Assembly: GCF_024168645.1 (NCBI RefSeq)
Contig: NZ_JALJWF010000001.1
Location: 1,851,001-1,915,000, forward strand
Source: Pseudomonas sp. GGS8
Lineage (GTDB): Bacteria > Pseudomonadota > Gammaproteobacteria > Pseudomonadales > Pseudomonadaceae
DNA: 64,000 bases
Reading direction: 5' to 3'
Positions 26,554 to 35,284 of the stretch are shown here, piece after piece. The notes below the pieces were generated by a model. The model was not told where the DNA came from. It saw nothing but the letters and a program-made list of their open reading frames with translations, and did no database searches. Numbering within the stretch: the first letter of the stretch is position 1; every line of letters starts with the position of its first letter. The position numbers and the translations under genes were made by a program.

Positions 26554-28386
26554 ATGTGTGGAATTGTTGGTGCAGTCGCAGAACGGAACATTACCGCCAT
26601 CCTGCTCGAAGGCCTCAAGCGTCTGGAATACCGTGGTTATGACAGCGCCGGCGTGGCGGTGTACACCAACGATGAAAAACTCTTGCGCCTGCGTCGTCCG
26701 GGCAAGGTCAGCGAACTGGAACAGGCGCTGATCGAAGAGCCTCTGGTCGGTCGCCTGGGTATTGCCCACACCCGCTGGGCGACCCATGGTGCGCCGTGCG
26801 AACGCAACGCTCACCCGCACTTTTCGGGCGATCTGGCGGTGGTGCACAACGGCATCATCGAGAACCATGAAGCCCTGCGCGAGCAACTCAAGGCCCTGGG
26901 CCACGTGTTCACCTCGGACACGGACACTGAAGTCATCGCCCATCTGCTCAACGAAAAACTCAAAGAGCAGCCCGACCTGACCCTGGCCCTGAAAGCGACC
27001 GTCAAAGAGCTGCACGGCGCTTACGGTCTGGCGGTGATCAGTGCTCGGCAACCGGATCGCTTGGTAGCAGCCCGCAGCGGCAGCCCATTGGTGATCGGTC
27101 TGGGCCTGGGTGAAAACTTTCTCGCCTCCGACCAACTCGCCCTGCGCCAGGTCACTGACCGCTTCATGTACCTGGAAGAAGGCGACATCGCCGAAATTCG
27201 CCGCGACAGCGTGCAGATCTGGGACATCAACGGCGCGCTCGTGGAGCGTGAAAGCGTCCAGTACCGTGACGGTGCTGAAGCCGCTGACAAAGGTGAATTC
27301 CGGCATTACATGCTCAAGGAAATTCATGAGCAACCGGCCGTGGTGCAACGCACCCTTGAAGGTCGCCTGAGTCAGAATCAGGTGCTGGTCCAGGCATTTG
27401 GTCCACAAGCGGCCGAGCTGTTCGCCAAGGTGCGAAATGTACAGATTGTCGCCTGTGGCACCAGCTATCACGCCGGTATGGTCGCCCGTTACTGGCTCGA
27501 AGAACTGGCCGGCATTCCGTGCCAGGTCGAAGTCGCCAGCGAATTCCGCTACCGCAAAGTAGTCGTGCAGCCGAACACCCTGTTCGTGAGCATCTCTCAG
27601 TCGGGTGAAACTGCTGACACCCTGGCCGCGCTGCGCAACGCCAAGGAACTGGGCTTCCTTTCCAGCCTGGCAATCTGCAACGTCGGCATCAGCTCTCTGG
27701 TGCGTGAATCGGACCTGACGCTGCTGACCCAGGCCGGTCGCGAAATCGGCGTGGCCTCGACCAAAGCCTTCACCACTCAATTGGTGGGCCTGCTGTTGCT
27801 GACCCTGGCCCTGGGTCAGGTTCGCGGTACGTTGGGCGCAGGGGTTGAAGCCACACTGGTCGAAGAACTGCGTCGCCTGCCGACCCGCCTGGGCGAAGCC
27901 CTGGCCATGGACAGCACCGTGGAAAAAATCGCCGAGTTGTTCGCCGAGAAGAACCACACACTGTTCCTCGGTCGCGGTGCGCAATTCCCGGTGGCGATGG
28001 AAGGGGCGCTCAAGCTCAAGGAAATCTCCTACATCCACGCCGAAGCCTACCCGGCGGGCGAGCTGAAACATGGCCCGCTGGCGCTTGTGGATAACGACAT
28101 GCCGGTGGTCACCGTGGCACCGAACAACGAGTTGCTGGAGAAGCTGAAGTCCAACCTCCAGGAAGTCCGCGCCCGCGGCGGTGAACTGATCGTCTTTGCC
28201 GACGAACAGGCCGGCATGACCAATGGCGAAGGCACTCATGTCGTGCAGATGCCACACATCCACGACATCCTGTCGCCGATTCTCTACACGATTCCGTTGC
28301 AGTTGTTGTCGTACTACGTGGCGGTGTTGAAAGGCACTGACGTTGATCAGCCGCGCAACCTGGCGAAGTCTGTGACGGTGGAATAA
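26554..28386 (+). CDS. glmS: Glutamine-fructose-6-phosphate aminotransferase (isomerizing)
   Basis: A 610-residue enzyme making glucosamine-6-phosphate. The N-terminal glutaminase starts MCGIVGAV with catalytic Cys2 after Met removal. Two SIS domains follow, with [17 protein letters not shown] and the C-terminal NLAKSVTVE. The last codons are the conserved binding site for TnsD-type targeting proteins, and a Tn7-like element sits just downstream. The coding sequence is intact, as expected for this targeting. Confidence 0.97.
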   Translation: MCGIVGAVAERNITAILLEGLKRLEYRGYDSAGVAVYTNDEKLLRLRRPGKVSELEQALIEEPLVGRLGIAHTRWATHGAPCERNAHPHFSGDLAVVHNGIIENHEALREQLKALGHVFTSDTDTEVIAHLLNEKLKEQPDLTLALKATVKELHGAYGLAVISARQPDRLVAARSGSPLVIGLGLGENFLASDQLALRQVTDRFMYLEEGDIAEIRRDSVQIWDINGALVERESVQYRDGAEAADKGEFRHYMLKEIHEQPAVVQRTLEGRLSQNQVLVQAFGPQAAELFAKVRNVQIVACGTSYHAGMVARYWLEELAGIPCQVEVASEFRYRKVVVQPNTLFVSISQSGETADTLAALRNAKELGFLSSLAICNVGISSLVRESDLTLLTQAGREIGVASTKAFTTQLVGLLLLTLALGQVRGTLGAGVEATLVEELRRLPTRLGEALAMDSTVEKIAELFAEKNHTLFLGRGAQFPVAMEGALKLKEISYIHAEAYPAGELKHGPLALVDNDMPVVTVAPNNELLEKLKSNLQEVRARGGELIVFADEQAGMTNGEGTHVVQMPHIHDILSPILYTIPLQLLSYYVAVLKGTDVDQPRNLAKSVTVE

Positions 28387-28410
28387 GTTATCCACAGGTG
28401 ATCGAAACAA
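28345..28410 (+). other. attTn7 attachment site (glmS 3' end and proximal junction)
   Basis: The 3' end of glmS and the 24 bases after its stop form the classic attTn7. Tn7 family members insert roughly 25 bases beyond the stop, which predicts a junction near 28405-28411. The five-base AACAA occurs here (28406-28410) and also at the distal junction (49102-49106), making it a candidate target duplication. The exact terminus is uncertain because no canonical TGT is visible on this side. Confidence 0.7.
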
Positions 28411-28417
28411 TTGGTTT

Positions 28418-28477
28418 TTTAAAATAAAGATTGACACAAAATAATAGAGATTGACACAAGCCAACATAGATTGACAC
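28418..28477. repeat. Proximal transposon end: 20-bp-phased TnsB-type binding repeats
   Basis: AGATTGACAC occurs at 28428-28437, 28448-28457 and 28468-28477, exactly 20 bases apart. A fourth ATTG at 28410-28413 is in the same phase and may be a degenerate outer site. Closely spaced, overlapping sites are the layout of the Tn7 right end, which is the end next to glmS. Confidence 0.85.
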
Positions 28478-28484
28478 GAGGTCT

Positions 28485-28509
28485 AAACCCCCGTATTTAC
28501 GGGGGTTTT
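28485..28509 (+). terminator. Strong hairpin just inside the proximal transposon end
   Basis: A perfect 11-base stem (AAACCCCCGTA at 28485-28495 with 28498-28508) has a TT loop and ends in TTTT. It would stop transcription entering from glmS before it reaches tnsA. Confidence 0.75.
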
Positions 28510-28667
28510 ACTTTTCTGGATCGATCCTTCGGTCTGGATTCATCGCTTCGATTTTCAGCTGTAGTAGCCTAGGAATGCCTTCGAGATGACTGCTAGGCCG
28601 AGCATCTTTTCCTACAACTATTTCCAGCGTGAAATGAAGCGGTTCGCACGAGCTGAGGAGGCGGGGG

Positions 28668-29522
28668 TTGCGAGGTCGCAGGTTTGCATCACAGCAGGAC
28701 ATTGAACGGCACATTGCAAATGGATTTGGCGCAGGCGCCGGAGCGAGCTACGTGCCTTGGCTAAGAGTGCAGGATGTTCCGTCAAGGGGGCGTTCGCACA
28801 AGATCCCAGGAGTGAAGGTTGATCGGATACATCACCTTCTGTCAGATCTTGAGAGGTCTTATCACCTTGTTTGCGAATTTTCTGAAGACGTTGTGGATAT
28901 TCGTGAGCAATATCCTTTGTTACCTCTAGAGCATGTGCAAACTATTGCCGCTTCGATAGGTGTCCGTTATCCGACGTACCCAGGCACCAAAGTGCCGTAT
29001 GTAATGACAACAGATTTTCTATTAACCGTTCGGGAGCCGGATGGAAGTTTTAAAACTGTTGCTAGAACGGTTAAGTATCAAAAGGATTTGGACGGTAAAG
29101 GGGCGAAGAGAACGCTTGAAAAACTTGAAGTTGAAAAGCGTTTTTGGCAAAAGCAAGGAGTTGATTGGAATATCGTTACTGAAGAGTTTTTCACTCGGGA
29201 TTTGATAAAGAATCTTGGTATGCTCAGAAAATATTCGAAGCTACCTAGGGACTTAATGAAGTCATCCTTGCATGCTAGATTCATCGAGCTCCTAGAGGAC
29301 AGCAGACCCTATCCGTGGAGTTTGGCTGAGTGTCTGCGAAAAATTGCCTCTCAGTTATCTATATCATATGCCGACGCCAGAGGAATGTTTTTTTATTTTG
29401 TCTGGAATAAAGTCGTCAAGATTGATTTGTTGAATGCCCCTCTCTTATTGACTGATGCTCTGCCAGAGTTTGAAGTTGTTCAAGCCGCCGGTCAGGTATC
29501 CTTGAAGGAGAATATGTCATGA
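28668..29522 (+). CDS. tnsA: Tn7-like transposase endonuclease subunit TnsA
   Basis: A 284-residue protein clearly homologous to Tn7 TnsA along its N-terminal two-thirds (YVPWLRVQDVPSRGRSHKI, HHLLSDLE, DIREQYPLLP, TLEKLEVEKRFWQKQ). In Tn7, TnsA cuts the 5' strands so that the element moves by cut-and-paste. The catalytic residues align to E62, D116 and K136; the glutamine two before the lysine in Tn7 is replaced by threonine. The start is a TTG at 28668 with GAGGAG seven bases upstream. It overlaps tnsB by four bases (ATGA). Confidence 0.93.
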   Translation: MRGRRFASQQDIERHIANGFGAGAGASYVPWLRVQDVPSRGRSHKIPGVKVDRIHHLLSDLERSYHLVCEFSEDVVDIREQYPLLPLEHVQTIAASIGVRYPTYPGTKVPYVMTTDFLLTVREPDGSFKTVARTVKYQKDLDGKGAKRTLEKLEVEKRFWQKQGVDWNIVTEEFFTRDLIKNLGMLRKYSKLPRDLMKSSLHARFIELLEDSRPYPWSLAECLRKIASQLSISYADARGMFFYFVWNKVVKIDLLNAPLLLTDALPEFEVVQAAGQVSLKENMS

Positions 29523-31687
29523 AAGTTGTCGTTAATGGCGTATTTGAACCGGTTACAGAGCTCTCCGTTATCACCGCCATGGTTAGGGCTATCCATCTCG
29601 ATGAAAAAAATGATGTGGTGTTTGTCATTGGGCTAACAGAACCTTTTCGGCAGCCCTATGCTGTTGGCCTAGAAGGTTTTCGCTGCTCGCTGAGTTCCGG
29701 TGATACCAAGCCAGTAACCATCACTACGCCAGAGTTCATGATGGTGCTTGAGGACGATCTGAGCGAGAAAGCGAAGCAAGCCAGAGATGAAAAATGGGAT
29801 GTCATAGCCCCGCTGATTGAGTCTAGTTATCCAGGACAACTATTTGTTCGTGGTGAACTGGGGAGATTGGTGTCGAACAGAGCTTCGGAGCTTGGAATTC
29901 AGCGCAAAACTATTTATCGACTGCTCTACCGGTATTGGGTTTATGGTCAGGTGAGAAACTCATTGCTGAATAACTATGCAGCAGTGGGGGTTCCCGAACG
30001 AAACTATGATCCTAGTAGGCCGCCGGGGAGGCGGCCGAGGTTTCAAGGAGTTCTCGTCCAACCTGCCAAGATTATTAACGCTGTTGACAAACGTTGTATC
30101 CGGCTGGGGTACTCTTTGTACGTTAATGATAAAAAACCCTCTATTGTCAGCGCTTATGACGAAATGCTGAAAAAGTTCTATTCAGTAAAGGACATATCTA
30201 AGAAAGAGGGTGAGGGTTGTCGTCTGTCACCTAGCTCAGAAATACCGAACTATCACCAGTTCTATAATTGGGGTAGGAAATTTTTCGATGAGGTGGAGAC
30301 TGAGCGTGGGCGTAAAGGATTAAAAAAATGGCTTAAGGACTGTCGTCCGCTGTCTGGTACTGTCCGCGATTGGCTTCGTGGCCCTTGTCATCAGTTCGAA
30401 ATCGATGCAACTATTGCCGATATTTATTTGGTAAATAGCTACTCTAGGCGAATGCTGATAGGTCGGCCGGTACTTTACATCGTAGTCGATAGTTTCTCCG
30501 GAATGATCGTTGGCCTTTATGTGGGACTGGAGGGCCCTAGCTGGAATGGCGCCAGGCAAGCGCTGTTCAATGCTTTTACCTCCAAGGTCGAGTTCTGTGC
30601 TCAGAATGATGTCGAGATCGACCCAGAGGACTGGGACTGCCACCACTTGCCGTACAACATCTACTCAGACAGAGGTGAGATGCTGTCGCTGGCATCAGAG
30701 GGACTTGCGACAGGTCTGGGCATCGAGATGGGGACTGCACCGCCTTTCCGACCAGATTGGAAGCCGATGGTGGAGAGCCGGTTCGGTATTTTGAATGACC
30801 TCACCGGGATCAGGTGGCTCCCCGGTGGAGTGGCTGCGCGCGAGCAAGAGAGGGGCGAACGAGATAACCGGCTCGACGCAACGCTGAACCTGAAAGAGTT
30901 CACTCAGATCATCATCAGGTGTGTCCTCCACTACAACCGGCATCATCGGCAGCCCGGTCGGCTCACCCAGGCGATGATGAATGATGGTGTTGAGCCTACT
31001 CCTATCGGGATATGGACCTGGGCTTCTGAAAACGAACTAATCGAGCCCAATAGTCGGCCAGACGAGCTGGTATATCTCCACCTGTTGCCTCGTGATCGGG
31101 CAACCGTTCAAAAAGGTGGGCTGATGTTCCGCGGAATGCACTATGTCTGTGAAATGGCTGTGGAGAAAAACTGGTTTGCCAAGGCCCGCAGTCGTGGGGT
31201 CTGGTCGGTAGAGTGTTGGTACGACCCGAATTCTTCTGATCATATCTGGATTCACAATGATAGTAAGCAGTTCATCCGTTGTGATCTTCGCCAGTCGGAT
31301 ACTAAGTACGCCGGTTATCGCTCGGACGAAATCTATGATTTGATCGAAGCCTATCGACAAAAACCACCTGCACACCGGCGCGCCGAGTTGGAAAGCCGTG
31401 TGGATCTATCCGACGTGGTCAGTAAGATCATCAACAATGCGCTTGCGGAGCAGAAGCAAGAACCGGCACCCGCCACAAAAGCGGAAGCCGTAGGAAACAT
31501 TCGCGAGAATCGGGCTGCGGAGCGATTTATGGAGCGCGAGAATGCTCCTGTTCCTGATGGGGTGCGGGCGCAGCCAACTGATCGGGAGACTGGATCAACT
31601 CCCAATACACATGAGTCGTATGCCGGCCCACGCAGTGCGGAGATCATCGATATGCTCAAGAGAATCCGCCCAGGACAGACCAAATGA
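29519..31687 (+). CDS. tnsB: Tn7-like DDE transposase TnsB
   Basis: A 722-residue rve-superfamily transposase that binds the end repeats and joins 3' ends to target DNA. The DDE triad is visible: D in FEIDATIADIYLV (about 296), D in YSDRGEMLSLA (about 384) and E in KPMVESRFGILNDL (about 419). An N-terminal helix-turn-helix region (RASELGIQRKTIYRLLYRYW) precedes it. The C-terminal tail is a polar, TnsC-contacting type. It overlaps tnsA and tnsC by four bases each. Confidence 0.94.
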   Translation: MKVVVNGVFEPVTELSVITAMVRAIHLDEKNDVVFVIGLTEPFRQPYAVGLEGFRCSLSSGDTKPVTITTPEFMMVLEDDLSEKAKQARDEKWDVIAPLIESSYPGQLFVRGELGRLVSNRASELGIQRKTIYRLLYRYWVYGQVRNSLLNNYAAVGVPERNYDPSRPPGRRPRFQGVLVQPAKIINAVDKRCIRLGYSLYVNDKKPSIVSAYDEMLKKFYSVKDISKKEGEGCRLSPSSEIPNYHQFYNWGRKFFDEVETERGRKGLKKWLKDCRPLSGTVRDWLRGPCHQFEIDATIADIYLVNSYSRRMLIGRPVLYIVVDSFSGMIVGLYVGLEGPSWNGARQALFNAFTSKVEFCAQNDVEIDPEDWDCHHLPYNIYSDRGEMLSLASEGLATGLGIEMGTAPPFRPDWKPMVESRFGILNDLTGIRWLPGGVAAREQERGERDNRLDATLNLKEFTQIIIRCVLHYNRHHRQPGRLTQAMMNDGVEPTPIGIWTWASENELIEPNSRPDELVYLHLLPRDRATVQKGGLMFRGMHYVCEMAVEKNWFAKARSRGVWSVECWYDPNSSDHIWIHNDSKQFIRCDLRQSDTKYAGYRSDEIYDLIEAYRQKPPAHRRAELESRVDLSDVVSKIINNALAEQKQEPAPATKAEAVGNIRENRAAERFMERENAPVPDGVRAQPTDRETGSTPNTHESYAGPRSAEIIDMLKRIRPGQTK

Positions 31688-33144
31688 AAGGCGCCCAGAT
31701 TTTTGCGAGCTACACCAAACAGCCCATCCCTGAATACGCTGGCAACCCGCTGATCGAAGCATTGCCTCCGATCCTTACGGATACAGAAGCTGCGGAGTTG
31801 ATCTCGAATTTTCCTCAGCCAGTGGATCCCGAAGAACTCACCCTGGATGGGGCCATCCGGATTCACTGCATAGATCGTTTGAGAACAGTGGTGCAGCCCT
31901 TTTTGCTTCACCTGGATTTAGAGTCCATGTTCTCACTGCTCATCCGCCGGGGGTACGTGGGTCGTAATCCCACGTCACCTGATACCGTTAGGCATTTGCA
32001 TTCCTTGTCGGGAGCTCAGCGTTACCATGACGCTTTCAAGTCGACCGCTGAGACCTTCAGCGTGGTGGGTCTAAGCGGCATTGGTAAGTCGACAGCTCTG
32101 CACGCCATCTTGAGCCTTTATCCACAAACGATTCGTCATGAGCGTTATGAGGGTAAGCAATTCGTCCACACCCAAATCACTTGGCTTAAGCTCGACTGCC
32201 CCCGAGATGGTTCCTTGTCGGGATTTTGCCAGCAGTTCTTTTATGCCGTTGGAAATGCCCTGGGGGACAAGGACTATCACAAGCGTCACCGGCATCGGAA
32301 CATCAATGATGCGCTGCAGCAGATGGAGCAGGTCGCCAGCACATTTTTCATAGGTGCGTTGTTAATCGACGAGCTTCAGAACCTCCACCTGGCTAAAACC
32401 GGTGGCAAGGAGAGCATGCTGAACTTCTTCCTCAACCTGGTTAACAACATCGGAATTCCTGTCGTCTTCATCGGTACAAACTCGATGATCAGCTTGTTTT
32501 CGGATGTCATGCGCAACGCCCGTCGTTGCTGCGGCGTGGGCATGCTGGAGTTCAAACGTTTCGAAAAAGAAGATGACGAATGGAAGACGCTGGTCGAGAA
32601 CCTTTGGAGTTATCAGTGGTGCAAGCAGACGGCTGAACTGACTGGTGAGATTTTCGATGTGTTGTATGAGCACACCCAAGGTGTCACAGATTTTCTGGTC
32701 AAGCTGTTGGTGTTGAGTCAGCGTTATGCGGTTCAAAGTGGTTTGGAGTGTTTGACTGCCGAGATAATTGCAAAGGTGAGCAACTCCAAGATGCAGATCC
32801 TGAAGCCAGCACTGTCAGCCCTGCGCAGCCGAGATCCAAAGCGGATGCGGCAGTTCGACGACCTACTGCCGATCGAAGAGCAACTGAACGACATGATGGC
32901 GTTCGATGGACTGGTTCGAGCAGACCGCCTCGCCCTGCTTCGGAGTGTCGTATCGCGTGAACATCCGATAAACCTGACTCCAGCAGTCTCCACGAATAAA
33001 CCCCAGGCACCTGCTGCTGTTGCTGTAGAGTTCTCTGAGGCTAAAGCGCTGAGCGAACACGATTCTCCACTTGAAGCGTTAAGGGCCGCAGGTTGGATAA
33101 ATAACGATCTGTTTGAGTTTTCACCGACGTATCGCAAAAAGTGA
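31684..33144 (+). CDS. tnsC: Tn7-like AAA+ regulator TnsC
   Basis: A 486-residue AAA+ ATPase that bridges target selectors and the TnsAB transposase. Walker A is GLSGIGKST (about residues 129-137) and Walker B is GALLIDELQNLHLAK, followed by sensor 1 VFIGTNSM. A perfect DnaA box happens to lie at 32118-32126. It overlaps tnsB by four bases and is followed by the first tniQ gene after 15 bases. Confidence 0.93.
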   Translation: MKGAQIFASYTKQPIPEYAGNPLIEALPPILTDTEAAELISNFPQPVDPEELTLDGAIRIHCIDRLRTVVQPFLLHLDLESMFSLLIRRGYVGRNPTSPDTVRHLHSLSGAQRYHDAFKSTAETFSVVGLSGIGKSTALHAILSLYPQTIRHERYEGKQFVHTQITWLKLDCPRDGSLSGFCQQFFYAVGNALGDKDYHKRHRHRNINDALQQMEQVASTFFIGALLIDELQNLHLAKTGGKESMLNFFLNLVNNIGIPVVFIGTNSMISLFSDVMRNARRCCGVGMLEFKRFEKEDDEWKTLVENLWSYQWCKQTAELTGEIFDVLYEHTQGVTDFLVKLLVLSQRYAVQSGLECLTAEIIAKVSNSKMQILKPALSALRSRDPKRMRQFDDLLPIEEQLNDMMAFDGLVRADRLALLRSVVSREHPINLTPAVSTNKPQAPAAVAVEFSEAKALSEHDSPLEALRAAGWINNDLFEFSPTYRKK

Positions 33145-33159
33145 GTCGGAGGTGGTGAA

Positions 33160-34827
33160 ATGGATCTCAAATTCCATTTCTTCCCCACAGCATTTCCCGA
33201 CGAGACACTACACAGCGTGCTTTCTCGTTATGCACGCCTTTGCGGTGTTCGCAGCTTCAAAGCAGCTTTCGCCGGAGTAAGATCCCCAGCGGCTTTTTCG
33301 CAGAGTGTGGCTTTCCCAAGTCACTTGGACGATTTAGTCGATGCCCTTCCTTGCGGTACGGGCTTGTCGGTGGCCGAGGTCATCAAGCGTCACACGCTGT
33401 TGCCCTACTACGCCCCCTTTGTCAGCCAGGATCAAGTAGATCAGGCCCAGGCTTTGATGGCCGGCGATGGAACAGGGCTTATGCTCAAATTGGGAGTCAA
33501 TGCGAGTCGTCTCGAGTTCGCTTGCAGAACGCGTTTTTGCCCAGAATGCGTAGCCCAGGATCAGGTTCGAGTCGGAGTCGCCTATTGGCATAGGGTTCAC
33601 ACGCTCCCTGGCGTTCTGGTATGCCCCCATCACGGCACCTTGCTCAACGTCGTGGATCATCGCTGGTTCAGTCGCAATTCTCGGCAACTCAATCTGCCTG
33701 GCGATGACAGTGTGCAAGCACACTCGATACCGCTTCATGTCCCATCGATCTGTCTGCCGGCGCTACACGAAATAGCGCTGCGCTCACTACAGGTGCTCGG
33801 ATCTGAGGTCCGTGCTCTGTCGATCTCCAAAGTACGCTCCACGCTTCTGCAGGGGGCCGCCGAACACGACCTTACTTCCAAGTCCCGTCGCTTGCATCTA
33901 CGGCGCCTTGCGCAGCATATGGCTACATTTTGCCTAACACTTCCGAATGCCTGGGAATATTCGGTACTCAGCGAGACTCGTGAGGGTATCCCCGCCACAT
34001 GGGTCACTAAGCTACTGCGCAAGCCAAGAGACTCCCACCATCCTCTCAAGTACATCCTGTTGGCCAGCGCACTGAGGGTAAATATGGAGAACGTGCTGGG
34101 TAAAGGGACATTATGTGAGCCACAGACAGCGCCTCCTCTTACGGCTGTCACTCAACTCCCAAAGTGCGCTCCACCGATGTTTGCCATCGAGGGGCTGGAC
34201 TGTATATCGACGGCGGTGTGGGAACATGCGCTCGCGGGAGCCGATGCGAGAAAGATCGCTTCCGTACTAGGGGTTTCCCTGGTCCACGTCTACCGGACCA
34301 TCCGCGGCGTGGAAGGTGGGTCAGACGCCTGGAAAGAGGCAAGGTTTATCAGCCAGCTCCGCGAAAGACGAATGGTCTTCGATGCTGAGTATCGCTTGCA
34401 GAAGGCACATGACTGCCGGGGGTACGCTTGGCTGTACCGTTGCGATCGGCCTTGGCTGACAGAATGCATTGCGAAACGAGCTGCCGACCATGCAAACAGA
34501 GCGGATAGCGCTGACATGTTCGCCGCTCTCGATGTGAGACTTGCCAAGCAAGTTGGGCAATGTGCCCGAGCTCTTCGCTCTTTGCCGGGAAAACCTGTCC
34601 GGATCTCACGTACTAGGATAGGCCGAGAGCTTCATGTGCTCTCCCGTTTTGAAAAACAAATCTCCAAACTGCCCCTCTGTGCAGCAGCACTCATCGAGGC
34701 TTGTGAGTCCCTAGAAGAGTTTCACAATCGACGGCTGCGGTGGGCGAGGCAAAAGCTTCGCTCACAGGGAAAGCCCGTCACCCACTCGTCTCTCTACAGG
34801 GCTGCGAGCATCAGGCTCAGGACATAG
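33160..34827 (+). CDS. TniQ/TnsD-family target-selection protein, copy 1
   Basis: A 555-residue protein with a TniQ N-terminal domain (FHFFPTAFPDETLHSVLSRYARLCG) and zinc ligands C122, C127xxC130 and the later CPHHGTLL. A long C-terminal region resembles TnsD. Such proteins bind the attachment site and recruit TnsC. Its length fits TnsD, and its position directly after tnsC makes it a good candidate for glmS recognition. Which of the two copies reads glmS cannot be told from sequence alone. Confidence 0.9.
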   Translation: MDLKFHFFPTAFPDETLHSVLSRYARLCGVRSFKAAFAGVRSPAAFSQSVAFPSHLDDLVDALPCGTGLSVAEVIKRHTLLPYYAPFVSQDQVDQAQALMAGDGTGLMLKLGVNASRLEFACRTRFCPECVAQDQVRVGVAYWHRVHTLPGVLVCPHHGTLLNVVDHRWFSRNSRQLNLPGDDSVQAHSIPLHVPSICLPALHEIALRSLQVLGSEVRALSISKVRSTLLQGAAEHDLTSKSRRLHLRRLAQHMATFCLTLPNAWEYSVLSETREGIPATWVTKLLRKPRDSHHPLKYILLASALRVNMENVLGKGTLCEPQTAPPLTAVTQLPKCAPPMFAIEGLDCISTAVWEHALAGADARKIASVLGVSLVHVYRTIRGVEGGSDAWKEARFISQLRERRMVFDAEYRLQKAHDCRGYAWLYRCDRPWLTECIAKRAADHANRADSADMFAALDVRLAKQVGQCARALRSLPGKPVRISRTRIGRELHVLSRFEKQISKLPLCAAALIEACESLEEFHNRRLRWARQKLRSQGKPVTHSSLYRAASIRLRT

Positions 34828-35284
34828 TCAGGTGATGATCGGGCGCATCGCATGGGTCGCGATAGCGACGCACCGGGAGAGGCTAGCGGCCATGGTTACC
34901 TAAACGCCGGCGTGCTTCATAGAAGGACATGGCTTCGATCGTTGCTTGCGTTCATAGGGGCCAACGAAGGTCTGCCAGCTGCCGAGTAGTACACTGAGCT
35001 CGATTCCACGGGCGTAAGAGATACACCCTTCGAAAAAGTGGAAAACCTTTTGTGTAAGTAGCTCACTCCAAGCCGGCATATTTTTATTTATACGTGTTCT
35101 GTATCTAACTCAGGTGCATCACGGTTACCGACAAGAAAGTGTAAAGAGCATTAGCTAATTTACATTGCATTTTTGAAAGTTATTAAGAAAATCCTTGCTC
35201 AGGTACAGGTTGGTGTGTGTTAAAAAGGGTGCTGATCCTGGGATGTGTGTCCTTTCCGAGCCCCACTTTGTAAGTCGGTAACTG
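34828..35284. other. Spacer between the two tniQ genes
   Basis: This 457-base gap separates the two tniQ genes although the preceding tns genes overlap or nearly abut, so copy 2 probably has its own promoter. I see no terminator or repeat. The only candidate gene is the small leftward reading frame at 34900-35079. Confidence 0.5.
34900..35079 (-). CDS. Possible small protein or coding remnant (59 aa)
   Basis: An ATG at 35079 opens a 59-residue frame (MPAWSELLTQKVFHFFEGC, ending PSMKHAGV) with a balanced, protein-like composition including aromatic residues. No clear ribosome binding site precedes it and I do not recognise it. It could be a small regulator between the tniQ genes, a remnant, or chance. 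Confidence 0.25.
   Translation of the reverse strand: MPAWSELLTQKVFHFFEGCISYARGIELSVLLGSWQTFVGPYERKQRSKPCPSMKHAGV

Noticed and set aside
28388..28396. DnaA-box-like sequence after glmS as part of the transposon end
   Set aside because: It lies before the expected insertion point and matches the boxes common in the surrounding chromosome.
28424..28428. ATAAA as target duplication matching 49106-49110
   Set aside because: On the proximal side it falls inside the first TnsB-type site and is not next to a terminus.
26536..28467. Leftward open frame (643 aa) opposite glmS
   Set aside because: Shadow of glmS; it crosses the transposon junction, which no native gene would.
28418..28477. Three repeats near glmS as a CRISPR array
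   Set aside because: Repeat unit is too short, spacing is 20 bases with no spacers of proper length, and the inverted copies at the distal end identify them as transposase sites.
28508..28714. Small leftward frame (68 aa) before tnsA
   Set aside because: It overlaps the tnsA start and the end hairpin, lacks a ribosome binding site and shows no family pattern.
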